From Gammaproteobacteria bacterium (GTDB lineage: Bacteria > Pseudomonadota > Gammaproteobacteria > Pseudomonadales > Azotimanducaceae), in assembly GCA_012960535.1 (NCBI GenBank), contig DUBB01000025.1:1-64000 (forward strand): DNA of 64,000 nt, read 5' to 3'. Every line of letters begins with the position of its first letter. Positions within the stretch are counted from its first letter, which is position 1. Both the position numbers and the translations under genes were made by a program. Shown piece by piece: positions 7,658 to 16,215 of the stretch. The notes beneath the pieces are model-generated. The model made no database searches, was not told the DNA's origin, and was given only the letters and a program-made list of their open reading frames with translations.

Positions 7658-8527
7658 ATGGCAAATATGGATGAATTATTTGGAATGCAGGATAAGACTG
7701 CCCTGGTTACGGGAGCTTCCTCAGGGTTGGGTGCTTTTTTTGCCCGTGTGTTGGCTGATGCAGGCGCCAGGGTTGTTCTCACAGCGCGACGTGAAGACAG
7801 GCTGGATGCTCTGGCTCAGGAGATTAATGACGCGGGCGGTGCAGCCATCGCAATGGCTTGTGATGTCGATGATTCGTCCAGTGTGGCCGCAGTAATGGGC
7901 CAGGCGTGGTCAGAATGTGGCCGGTTGGATGTAGTGGTTAATAATGCCGGTATTGTCGCTGATGGGGGATTTGTGCCGGAAAAACTTCCTCATGAAGTAT
8001 TCGAGGCGACCCTTAAAACCAACCTGCTGGGCGTCTGGTATTGCTGCAGGGAAGCGGGTCAGAGAATGCTCGAGGATGGCGGTGGAGGGTCCATTATCAA
8101 TATTACCTCTGTTCTGGGGATTGGCGGAAGCTGTGATAATCCAGCAGCCTACCAGACCTCGAAAGCGGGCGTGATCAACTTAACACGTAATCTTGCCTGC
8201 AGTTGGGCGGACAGGAAAGTCCGAGTTAACGCGATTGCGCCCGCTTATTTCCCAAGTGAAATGACAGGCCCCTACTGGGAGGTAGATGGATATACCGAAT
8301 ATGTCGAGGGCGCAACCCCCATGGGCCGCATCGGTGAGTTGGAAGAATTAGCAGGGCCACTATTACTGTTGGCCTCTGATGCCAGTAGCTACATGACCGG
8401 CACTACCATGCCCGTAGATGGTGGCTATAGCAATGCAATTGGACATGTTCGCTGGACTGATAACATCTACCAGGGTCTCAGGGCAGTGATTCCAGAAGAC
8501 GGTTCGATCCCCATTGGTTATGAATAA
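7658..8527 (+). CDS. SDR-family oxidoreductase
   Basis: This 289-residue classical short-chain dehydrogenase/reductase has the cofactor motif TGASSGLG at 18-25, NNAG at 95-98, and catalytic Ser151, Tyr165 and Lys169 (YQTSK). Arg43-Arg44 after the second strand favour NADP(H). The C-terminal 40 residues after the PVDGGYS motif are longer than usual and end with IPEDGSIPIGYE, perhaps a lid or subunit contact. The substrate is unknown; family members act on steroids, acyl chains or polyketide-like alcohols. It is preceded by a decayed copy of its own 5' end. A P450 gene lies convergent downstream, which may or may not be related. Confidence 0.92.
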   Translation: MANMDELFGMQDKTALVTGASSGLGAFFARVLADAGARVVLTARREDRLDALAQEINDAGGAAIAMACDVDDSSSVAAVMGQAWSECGRLDVVVNNAGIVADGGFVPEKLPHEVFEATLKTNLLGVWYCCREAGQRMLEDGGGGSIINITSVLGIGGSCDNPAAYQTSKAGVINLTRNLACSWADRKVRVNAIAPAYFPSEMTGPYWEVDGYTEYVEGATPMGRIGELEELAGPLLLLASDASSYMTGTTMPVDGGYSNAIGHVRWTDNIYQGLRAVIPEDGSIPIGYE

Positions 8528-8804
8528 GCAGTACTCACAAGTCAGCATTCTATGAAGCGATAGCGTAAATGGTAGGGGTAGTCGCAGCCTAAGTATCTGG
8601 TGATGGATGTTGCACTGCTTTCTTGGGTTTCTGCGATTGCCGATCTTGGCGGGTTAACTGGGCTGGCTTGGTCTGTGAAGATCGCCCGCCGGGCAATGGT
8701 GGGCAGATAAAAGCAGCGTTGTTAATATAGTGTTTAGCGCTGTGTTTTTGCCCTGATTTTCGGGTAAACTCAATTTCAATGGTCAGCCGCAGCTGATCGC
8801 TTCT

Positions 8805-9950
8805 TCAGCAAACCTGCAGAGACACGTTAAGGCGCTTCGGTCCGCCGAGACCATACATTTCCGGTGACTCAGTTTCGGTCAGGCGAATAGAAGAGAAATG
8901 TCGGGCCAGACAGTTCACTGCAATCTCGCCTTCCAGTCTGGCCAGGTGTGCGCCCAGGCAGAAGTGTATGCCAAATCCGAAAGCGAGGTGCGGATTCGGG
9001 TTTCTCGCAATATTAAATTGATCGGCCTGTTCAAAGACGCGTTGGTCGCGATTGGCTGATGCTATCAGTGGCAGGACGAGCTCGCCTTTAGGTATTTTCT
9101 GGCCAGCGATTTCCACCTCGGACGTGGTTCGTCGCACGGTAGCGGAAAAAGGAGAATAGAACCTTAGCGCCTCTTCAATAAAAGTGGTTGTCAAGGAAGG
9201 ATCAAGCTTCAGTTGGCCAAGGGTTGCCGGGAAGGCGTGAAAGACCCGTGCTGAGGCGGTGATGAGCCCGGTTGTGGTTTCGTTACCGGCAATGAGCAGT
9301 AGGCGGCAGAAGCTAAGCAGTTCATCGTCTGAAAGGTAGCCTTCTTCGGTTTTTGTCTCTATCAGTCTGCCCAGTAAATGCGGTTGCGGGTGTTGCCTGA
9401 TAAAAGCTATTTTATCCAGGAAATAGTGATCCATTTCATCAGCTGCAAGCAAGGCTTCGGGACTCGGTGTGGCAAACAGGATGTCAGCGATATTGCTGAA
9501 TATGGCATCGGACCAATTCTTGAAGACCTGCATGTTGCCATCTTCCACGCCCAGCATTTTAGCGATGACCATCACCGGCAGCGGCGCTGCCAAGGCACTG
9601 ACAAGGTCTACTTCTGTCTCGGTCAGTATTTGGGAAACCAACTGCTGACAGCTACGCGTGATCTGGTCCCGTTGTTGTTCGATGTGGGATGGCTTGAAGG
9701 CGCGACTGACAAGTTTTCTTAGGCGATGGTGAATAGGCGGGTCGCTGAACAGCATTGTTGGTGTCTGCCGGCCTTCAACTGGTCTCAACGAAACCTCTGA
9801 GGAGAAAGTTTCATGGTTTCTTAAAACAGTGTTTACGTCCTGGTGACAGGCAATCTGCCAGGGCCCGTCACCGATTTTACTGACCGGAGCAGTTTCACGG
9901 AGATGGCGATAGATATCGTAAGGGTTCATGGTAGGCGCGGTTTCTGTCAT
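8805..9950 (-). CDS. Cytochrome P450
   Basis: This 381-residue soluble bacterial P450 has the oxygen-activation motif AGNETT at about 221-226 in the I helix, ExxR at 260-263, and the haem-binding loop FGFGIHFCLG with the thiolate ligand Cys331. There is no membrane anchor. It presumably hydroxylates or epoxidises a small hydrophobic substrate using a ferredoxin and reductase encoded elsewhere, since no redox partner is adjacent. Length and the DPPIHHRLRKLVSRAF segment match the actinobacterial/proteobacterial class I type. Terpenes, fatty acids or steroids are all possible substrates; nothing in the locus decides. Confidence 0.95.
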   Translation of the reverse strand: MTETAPTMNPYDIYRHLRETAPVSKIGDGPWQIACHQDVNTVLRNHETFSSEVSLRPVEGRQTPTMLFSDPPIHHRLRKLVSRAFKPSHIEQQRDQITRSCQQLVSQILTETEVDLVSALAAPLPVMVIAKMLGVEDGNMQVFKNWSDAIFSNIADILFATPSPEALLAADEMDHYFLDKIAFIRQHPQPHLLGRLIETKTEEGYLSDDELLSFCRLLLIAGNETTTGLITASARVFHAFPATLGQLKLDPSLTTTFIEEALRFYSPFSATVRRTTSEVEIAGQKIPKGELVLPLIASANRDQRVFEQADQFNIARNPNPHLAFGFGIHFCLGAHLARLEGEIAVNCLARHFSSIRLTETESPEMYGLGGPKRLNVSLQVC

Positions 9951-10237
9951 GGCAGGCTGTCAGTAATGGGATTCGGGATATTACTTTAATTCACGGCTTG
10001 TGTCTTTTACCGGGAGGGCGATTATTTTTTCTTGTTATGCTTCGCGCGACAGGCATGATATAGAGGTTGAATTGCATTTGATTTAAGAGATAGGCTGTTA
10101 TCAGGTTGGCGTTGGTTTACTAAGCTTAAGCATTATTGTTGAGATAGCTGGGAGAGATACGTTTGCTGAACCCCTGACTTCAGGGCGAGAATCCATTGAG
10201 GACCCGTCAGATAAAATTGCACAATAGGAGGGATATC

Positions 10238-12313
10238 GTGAATCATCAGACTAGAAGGTGGGGTCGGTCAGTCGTCACGGGCATGGCTTGTTGTATCATG
10301 TTTTTGCTTTTCGCTGGCTGTGATCAGAAAGAAGTTGCCCTAGAAGTTACCGTAGATGCCGGCAGTGCAGTCGCATCTGCTATGGTTGATCCGGTGAGTG
10401 ACCAGGTAGCGCCGCGTCGCTTTGGTGGTGTGTTTCTACAGATGCCAGAGCTCACTATCAGTGGCAATGCGGAACGCAGTGCCGCACGCGAGGTATTTTT
10501 CGGCGACTTACATGTGCATACTGATTATTCCTTTGATGCTTTCGCGTTTGGTACTATAGCAACGCCTTATGATGCTTATCGCTATGCCAGGGGAGAGCCA
10601 CTGGCTCACCCGGGTGGTTTTAAGGTGCAGCTACGACAACCGCTCGATTTTTATGCCGTAACAGACCATGCCATGTTCCTTGGTGCAGTGAAGGCAGCAG
10701 CCGATACAGAGACTAATTTTTCTAAATTAGATTATGTGCAGTACATCAACAACCTTAATGCTCCTGAAAATCTGAACATCGGAACTATCCTGCAGAGGCG
10801 AGAGGTCTTCTCGACCTTCCTGCCCAAGACTATTGCGAAGGTTCAGGATGGTTCTTTAGATGAAGATGTGCTCAATGCGATTGCCCGGGACGCCTGGCGG
10901 GATTCCGTTGACGCAGCCAATGCTTTTTATGCGCCTGGAGAATTCACGACTTTTGTCGCTTATGAATATACCTCGTCTACTGATGATCGAGGCAATCTGC
11001 ACCGCAATGTGATTTTTAGGCGTGCCGACAAGCTGCCAGCTATGCCTTTTTCAAGATTTCACAGTCAGGATCCAGAAGGTCTATGGGACTGGATGGATGG
11101 ATTAAGGGCGCAGGGGATAGAATCCCTGGCGATACCCCATAACTCCAATGGCTCCAATGGTCATATGTTTGCCCTGACCGATTGGGGCGGTGCTGCGCTG
11201 GATAGCACTTATGCGGCAAAACGACTGCGTAACGAGCCTTTGGTGGAGATTACCCAGGTCAAGGGTACCTCAGAGACTCACCCTTTGTTATCGCCAACCG
11301 ACGAATGGGCGGATTTCGAAATTATGCCCTATAGAATCGCCACCACGTTATACAGCGAACCCGAGGGCTCCTATGCCAGGAAAGCGCTGCTCGATGGCTT
11401 GTCCCAGGAACAGGCAGGCTTGGGTAATCCTTTTCAGTTTGGTTTTGTCGGCGCATCTGACTCTCATACTGGTGCGATCAGCGATGATGAATCTAATTTT
11501 TTCTCTAAAGTGGGATTGCTGGATAGTACCAGTGCTTTACGGGGTTCGACGCCGTTAAGTGAGGCGGCGCTAGCCGTGCGTAGAAAAGCCGGAGCAACTA
11601 ACCTAAAAGAAATTGCGGGCAGCACCTATCAGACAGGTGCTTTCGAAACCTGGGGAGCCTCAGGTATTACCGGGGTCTGGGCGGAAGAAAATACCCGGGC
11701 GGCCTTGTATGCAGCTTTTCGTCGAAAAGAGACCTTTGCAACATCAGGCCCGCGCATCAGGGTTCGTTTTTTTGCTGGATATGGATTGGGAATCGAGGCC
11801 TTGGATGATCTGGATTCGTTACGTATCGCTTATGACCGGGCAGTTACCATGGGAAGCAATTTGACTGTGCTGGGTGAGCACAGCCCCGAGTTTTTGCTAT
11901 GGGCCGCTCAGGATGCAAATTCGGCCAGATTACAGCGATTGCAGATAATCAAAGGCTGGCTGGAAAATGGCAAGGCTCACGAAAAGGTGTTTGATGTGGC
12001 ATGCTCTGACGGTGGCATTGTTGATTCAACAAACTATCGTTGTCCTGATAATGGCGCCAGGGTCGATCAGGATACCTGCGCGATTTCCCAGGGTGTGGGC
12101 GCCGGTGAGTTAAGTGGGCTCTGGCTCGATCCGGAATATGACCCAGGTCAGCGAGCATTTTACTATGTGCGAGTGCTGGAGAATCCGACCTGCCGCTGGT
12201 CCACCTGGGATGCAATCAAGGCTGGCGTTCCTCCCCGCGAGGATCTTAAGGCATTGATCCAGGAGCGTGCCTGGTCTTCGTCTATCTGGCTTGTGCCTGA
12301 TCACCTTCCGTAG
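10238..12313 (+). CDS. DUF3604 lipoprotein (PHP-like metal-binding fold)
   Basis: This 691-residue protein starts at GTG 10238, preceded by AGGAGGG at 5 bases; a TTG at 10196 lacks this signal. The N-terminus is a lipoprotein signal ending FAGC, lipidated at about Cys28. The body is DUF3604: FFGDLHVHTDYSFDAF early on, then VTDHAMFLG, a conserved IPHNSN segment, and ASDSHTG. These His/Asp motifs resemble the PHP phosphoesterase metal site. Such proteins are abundant in marine bacteria but their reaction is not established. It is probably periplasmic or outer-membrane anchored. It stands alone between P450 and nadC. Confidence 0.88.
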   Translation: MNHQTRRWGRSVVTGMACCIMFLLFAGCDQKEVALEVTVDAGSAVASAMVDPVSDQVAPRRFGGVFLQMPELTISGNAERSAAREVFFGDLHVHTDYSFDAFAFGTIATPYDAYRYARGEPLAHPGGFKVQLRQPLDFYAVTDHAMFLGAVKAAADTETNFSKLDYVQYINNLNAPENLNIGTILQRREVFSTFLPKTIAKVQDGSLDEDVLNAIARDAWRDSVDAANAFYAPGEFTTFVAYEYTSSTDDRGNLHRNVIFRRADKLPAMPFSRFHSQDPEGLWDWMDGLRAQGIESLAIPHNSNGSNGHMFALTDWGGAALDSTYAAKRLRNEPLVEITQVKGTSETHPLLSPTDEWADFEIMPYRIATTLYSEPEGSYARKALLDGLSQEQAGLGNPFQFGFVGASDSHTGAISDDESNFFSKVGLLDSTSALRGSTPLSEAALAVRRKAGATNLKEIAGSTYQTGAFETWGASGITGVWAEENTRAALYAAFRRKETFATSGPRIRVRFFAGYGLGIEALDDLDSLRIAYDRAVTMGSNLTVLGEHSPEFLLWAAQDANSARLQRLQIIKGWLENGKAHEKVFDVACSDGGIVDSTNYRCPDNGARVDQDTCAISQGVGAGELSGLWLDPEYDPGQRAFYYVRVLENPTCRWSTWDAIKAGVPPREDLKALIQERAWSSSIWLVPDHLP

Positions 12314-12331
12314 GATCAGTCGATCCGCACT

Positions 12332-12352
12332 GAGCAGATTTGGAGTCTGCTC
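12332..12352. repeat. 7-bp hairpin between convergent genes
   Basis: GAGCAGA and TCTGCTC pair around a 7-base loop, between the DUF3604 stop and the nadC 3' end. It may end transcription in both directions, but there is no T run. Confidence 0.4.
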
Positions 12353-12400
12353 TCTAGGTCGGTATGCTGCTTGCCTTTTCAGGTGACTGCGGTGCTACTG

Positions 12401-13243
12401 CTATTGTGAGTGCAGTCGCATAGATAGATCGATGGACCGGCAGTTTTTGGTGATCGCGCCCATGGAAATAAAATCGACCCCGGTCTCGGCTATGGCAATG
12501 AGTTCATCTTCGCCATCGATTCCGCCAGAGGCTTCAAATAATACATTGGCGGGGCGATTTGCAACCGCTAGCTGCAGGTCGGACAGGCTAAAATTATCGA
12601 GCATGATCCAGTCTGGCGTTTCCTGTAGCGCCTCATCCAGTTCTGCAAGGGATTCGACTTCAATCTCCAGCCTTAGTTCTGGCGCCAGTGTTCGAGCCTT
12701 TTGAATCGCGGTGGCGATGGAACCCGCCGCAAGGATATGGTTCTCCTTGATCAAGAAAGCATCGAATAAACCGACTCGATGGTTCAAGCCTCCCCCAACA
12801 GAGACGGCGTATTTTTGTGCCAGCCGAAGGCCAGGGATGGTTTTTCTGGTATCGAGCAATTTTGCTGAAGTGTGACGAATCAGGTCTGCATAGTGTCGAG
12901 TGATAGTAGCTGTTCCACTTAAGGTCTGCAGAAAGTTTAGACTGGTTCTTTCGGCGGTGAGGATGCTTGCCGCCTTACCCGAACAGGTGAACAGTTCAGT
13001 GCCTGCTGCTACGCTGGCACCTTCTTCGACCAGCCAGGTAATTTCGATGCCAGGGTCAACTTGCGAGATGACCTCGTCTACCCAGGGTTTGCCCGCAATA
13101 ATCGCTTGTTGGCGTGTTATTACTGTTGCTTTTGCCTGTTGATGGTCGGCAATCAGCTTGGCTGTGACGTCGCCGCTGCCAACATCTTCTGCGAGAGCCG
13201 TTTTTACGGTATCAGTAATAAGGTTAAAAAAATTAATCGTCAT
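12401..13243 (-). CDS. nadC: Nicotinate-nucleotide pyrophosphorylase (carboxylating)
   Basis: This 280-residue quinolinate phosphoribosyltransferase makes nicotinate mononucleotide from quinolinate and PRPP in de novo NAD synthesis. Diagnostic stretches include EDVGSGDVTA near the start, the LNFLQTLSGTAT segment, the DTRKTIPGLR motif at about 140 with substrate-binding Arg and Lys residues, and EVE, IMLDN and EASGGI in the barrel. Length is typical. It lies beside ampD, as in many gammaproteobacteria. Its start overlaps the end of the protease-like gene by 11 bases, so the two are probably co-transcribed. Confidence 0.97.
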   Translation of the reverse strand: MTINFFNLITDTVKTALAEDVGSGDVTAKLIADHQQAKATVITRQQAIIAGKPWVDEVISQVDPGIEITWLVEEGASVAAGTELFTCSGKAASILTAERTSLNFLQTLSGTATITRHYADLIRHTSAKLLDTRKTIPGLRLAQKYAVSVGGGLNHRVGLFDAFLIKENHILAAGSIATAIQKARTLAPELRLEIEVESLAELDEALQETPDWIMLDNFSLSDLQLAVANRPANVLFEASGGIDGEDELIAIAETGVDFISMGAITKNCRSIDLSMRLHSQ

Positions 13244-13769
13244 GAGTTGATGGATAATATTGTCGGATCAGTAGTTCGTTTCCAGATTGGCTAAATTCTA
13301 CCTGACTAAGCGCGCTCATGCCTAACAGCACAGCCTGGCCCTGCATCCCGGGATTGATGGATGCAGCTACGTTTTCTAATACAATATCACCAATGGACAA
13401 TCTTTTTATGCGAGTCCGATAAACCTTGACGGTGCCATTTGCCGTAACCGCTATAGCGCCTCTACCCTGCTTCAGTTCCAGTTTTTCGGCAATTTGCTGT
13501 GGAACAACCACATCAGTTGCCCCCGTATCGATGAGAAAGTCAGTGGTGCGGCCGTTGATTTCGCCTCTGGCGAGATAGTGTCCTTGGCGGTTTCTATCGA
13601 GGCGTACCAGCGTGTGGACCGCTGTCCTTTCCGACACCAGTTCCTGATTGGGGTGCATCTTTTTTTCTTCTGCCCGATTAAACCACATGGTTATGACAGC
13701 CAGTGTCAGCATCATGCCAGCGGCCATCATACCCGTGCCTATACGCGGTGAGCTTGACATTGGCTTCAT
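13233..13769 (-). CDS. Membrane-anchored retropepsin-like aspartic protease (TIGR02281 type)
   Basis: This 178-residue protein has an N-terminal membrane helix (MMAAGMMLTLAVITMWF region) and a single retropepsin-like domain. The active-site triad is in FLIDTGATDVVVP, and the flap/second half contains AVTANGTVKVYRTRIKRLSIG followed by LLGMSALSQ. The domain would dimerise to form the active site, on the periplasmic side. Physiological targets of these clan AA proteins are unknown to me. It precedes nadC with an 11-base overlap and is divergent from ampD, sharing a promoter region with it. Confidence 0.85.
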   Translation of the reverse strand: MKPMSSSPRIGTGMMAAGMMLTLAVITMWFNRAEEKKMHPNQELVSERTAVHTLVRLDRNRQGHYLARGEINGRTTDFLIDTGATDVVVPQQIAEKLELKQGRGAIAVTANGTVKVYRTRIKRLSIGDIVLENVAASINPGMQGQAVLLGMSALSQVEFSQSGNELLIRQYYPSTHDD

Positions 13770-13831
13770 TTCCCCTTCAGCTTCGTTTTATACTCGAAGA
13801 TCATACCTATGACAGCGATAATACTTTGATA

Positions 13832-14371
13832 GTGGAGATCAGATCACACAAGCTGGTAAATGCAAAGTTTGTTGCATCTGCACATTCGGACGCGCGGCCC
13901 GGTGCGGAATTGAGTTTGATAGTTATTCATAATATCAGTTTACCGTTAGGGCACTTTGGAACACGATATGTTTCAGAATTGTTTACCGGTCAGATTGATC
14001 CCAGCCGCCATCCTGACCTTAAAGGACTGGCTGGCGTTAAGGTTTCCAGCCATTTATTGATTGATCGCAATGGGGCAACGACCCAGTTTGTAGAGTTTGA
14101 TCGCAGAGCTTGGCACGCGGGTAGCTCAGAATTCAGGGGCAGAACAGCGTGTAATGATTTTTCCATTGGCATTGAGCTGGCAGGAACCGATGATTCGGCG
14201 TACACCGATGTTCAGTATCAGGTGCTGTCAGCCATCTGCAAGGCTTTAATGATAGAATACAAGATCGGGGTTGAATGTATCGTTGGCCATAGCGATATTG
14301 CCCCAGGCAGGAAAACAGACCCAGGACCTGGATTTAAATGGCAAGCTTTCCGTGACACACTAGGGCCCTGA
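13832..14371 (+). CDS. ampD: 1,6-anhydro-N-acetylmuramyl-L-alanine amidase AmpD
   Basis: This 179-residue cytoplasmic zinc amidase strips the peptide from anhydromuropeptides during cell-wall recycling. Family residues are in place: IHNISLP with zinc ligand His33, a conserved RAWHAG, the catalytic Glu in SIGIELAG, and GHSDIAPGRKTDPG carrying the remaining His and Asp ligands. The start is uncertain. GTG 13832 was chosen because it aligns the N-terminus with known AmpD proteins, although no clear SD precedes it; the frame is open further upstream into the divergent gene. With ampE downstream and ampG at 21865, the window holds much of the muropeptide-recycling set. Confidence 0.93.
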   Translation: MEIRSHKLVNAKFVASAHSDARPGAELSLIVIHNISLPLGHFGTRYVSELFTGQIDPSRHPDLKGLAGVKVSSHLLIDRNGATTQFVEFDRRAWHAGSSEFRGRTACNDFSIGIELAGTDDSAYTDVQYQVLSAICKALMIEYKIGVECIVGHSDIAPGRKTDPGPGFKWQAFRDTLGP

Positions 14372-14404
14372 TAAGTAACTATTAGATGAAAGAGGTGTTT
14401 CCTT

Positions 14405-15259
14405 TTGGAATTCCTGGCTGTCGCCATATTAGTTTTACTACAGCGGTATTGGTCCGGGCCTTTGCCTCTTTCAGGATCTATTAACGTCGCTGACTGGCTG
14501 GCTTTATCAGGTCGAATACCAGGATCGGAAACATTAATTTATGTCGTTTCTGTGGGTATTCCCGCTGTTATTATCTGGCTGATCGCAGAAAGTATCTCTG
14601 ATACCTTACTGGGGCTTTTATATCTATTCGCCTGTATAGGGGTCTTGATGGCCTGTATTAACCGGGTTGATATCGCCGTACTGTTTGATCAAGCACATCA
14701 GGAGTTGCGGTTGCTGGATGATGAGCAGGACCTGATGTCGGCGGAAAATGGATTTGCTGAGCTGCAGGCAGTTGTACACAGGCAACTCCATCTGGACGTG
14801 ACCATCTACCTGTTCTGGTGTTTGCTGCTTGGGCCCGCGGGGTCTATCTTATGCCTGTTTAATCGAATTTACTGTGATCAACTGGAAGCAGATTCTGACC
14901 TGGTGTTATCCGATGAACTGGCTTCCAGCTCTGTCGCGGAGAGGCCGCATACATTTCCAATGAAGGTTCAGTACTGGCTTGAATGGCCGTCAGCCAGGGT
15001 CAATATTATGATTATGATGTTTGTTGGTCAGTTCAATGCTGGCTGGAAGGTTTTGTCCGAGTCTTTGCTTGATTTTCAGAGTGCTGCCCTGGAGTGGCTG
15101 GTTCGAGCCTATCATAGTGGTGTTGTTCGAGAGGACTATGATGGATTGCAGGATTTTAAAGCCAAGCAGGTTGCTTATCTCGATGAATGTGAACAGTTCC
15201 TCAATCGACAGTGTATGGGTTGGATAGGGTTTGCAGCAGTTTTTGCGATTTTTGATTAG
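14405..15259 (+). CDS. ampE: AmpE-like membrane protein
   Basis: This 284-residue polytopic membrane protein has the length and layout of AmpE, which is regularly encoded after ampD. Several hydrophobic segments surround a conserved soluble loop, and the sequence ends near MGWIGFAAVFAIFD. AmpE has been discussed as a sensory partner in beta-lactamase induction, but its activity is not settled. The start is TTG at 14405 with GAGGTG upstream. It lies 33 bases after ampD, so the two form an operon that probably continues into the binding-protein gene. Confidence 0.85.
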   Translation: MEFLAVAILVLLQRYWSGPLPLSGSINVADWLALSGRIPGSETLIYVVSVGIPAVIIWLIAESISDTLLGLLYLFACIGVLMACINRVDIAVLFDQAHQELRLLDDEQDLMSAENGFAELQAVVHRQLHLDVTIYLFWCLLLGPAGSILCLFNRIYCDQLEADSDLVLSDELASSSVAERPHTFPMKVQYWLEWPSARVNIMIMMFVGQFNAGWKVLSESLLDFQSAALEWLVRAYHSGVVREDYDGLQDFKAKQVAYLDECEQFLNRQCMGWIGFAAVFAIFD

Positions 15260-15266
15260 CCGCTCA

Positions 15267-16136
15267 ATGAAGGTCTGGAATGTTTCAGGCGCCTTGGCCC
15301 TGGCCAGTCTGTTTTACGCTATGGCTGGGCTTGCTGCTTTGAAGACAGTGGATGATTCGAGGCAGGAAGTTGTCCTGTATGCTGCTGCCAAGAAGGTGGT
15401 CTCTCTGGCACCTCATCTCACTGAGGTTTTATTTGATTTAGGGGTGCAGGATACCTTGGTTGGCACCTCGCGTTATTCTGATTACCCGGAGGCGGCTAAA
15501 CATATTGATATCATTGCTGATGCATTCCAGATTAATGTGGAAGCAGTCATCGCTAGGCAGCCTGATCTGATATTAGCCTGGAGTTCCGGAGGCGATTCTC
15601 GGGCGTTGCTCAGATTGGAGAAATTGGGTTTCCCTGTTTATCGAAACGAAGCCAGAAAGCTGGCGGATATAGGCTCTACATTTGTTCGTCTCGGTACGTT
15701 ATTTGACCTGAAAGACAGAGGGTTGGCTTTGCAGGCCAGGTTTAGCAGGCAGTTACAGCGCGTCAAGCGCCAGTATGCCGACCATAAAGTAAAGCGTGTC
15801 TACCTGCAGATATCAGAGCGTCAGTTGTATAGCATCAACGATCATCACTTAATTGGCCAAGCGCTCCAGTTGTGCCATGCAACCAATATTTTTGGTAAAG
15901 AAGCGATGATGGTTGCACCGGTTTCAAAGGAGAGTGTGCTTGTTCGCAAACCGGATGTTCTTATCATTAGTAGCTCTGAACGAGGGTTCTCAGAATCGTT
16001 GCGGATGTGGGGTCAGTTCCAGCAGTTCAGGGACAAAATAAGGTACGTTGATTCAGGGAAGTTATCTCGACCGTCCCTCAGAATGTTAGATGGTATCGAA
16101 GATCTTTGTCGGCAGATTCATAGCAGTGAAGGCTAG
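15267..16136 (+). CDS. BtuF-like cobalamin/iron-complex ABC substrate-binding protein
   Basis: This 289-residue exported protein has an N-terminal hydrophobic signal and a helical-backbone binding-protein fold. The opening AKKVVSLAPHLTEVLFDLG and the VGTSRYSDYPEAA segment are typical of BtuF-type periplasmic B12-binding proteins; haem and siderophore binders share this fold. The start at ATG 15267 gives a proper signal peptide; a TTG at 15231 would overlap ampE. It follows ampE by 7 bases. No permease or ATPase gene is adjacent. The nearby cobalamin adenosyltransferase (20567-21130) makes a B12-related role plausible. Confidence 0.78.
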   Translation: MKVWNVSGALALASLFYAMAGLAALKTVDDSRQEVVLYAAAKKVVSLAPHLTEVLFDLGVQDTLVGTSRYSDYPEAAKHIDIIADAFQINVEAVIARQPDLILAWSSGGDSRALLRLEKLGFPVYRNEARKLADIGSTFVRLGTLFDLKDRGLALQARFSRQLQRVKRQYADHKVKRVYLQISERQLYSINDHHLIGQALQLCHATNIFGKEAMMVAPVSKESVLVRKPDVLIISSSERGFSESLRMWGQFQQFRDKIRYVDSGKLSRPSLRMLDGIEDLCRQIHSSEG

Positions 16137-16215
16137 CTTCATCGCATCGGCTAATCATCTCTTACCTTTTTGAGGTTATTATTATAAAATCTGTTGATAA
16201 CTAAAGAACACTCTT

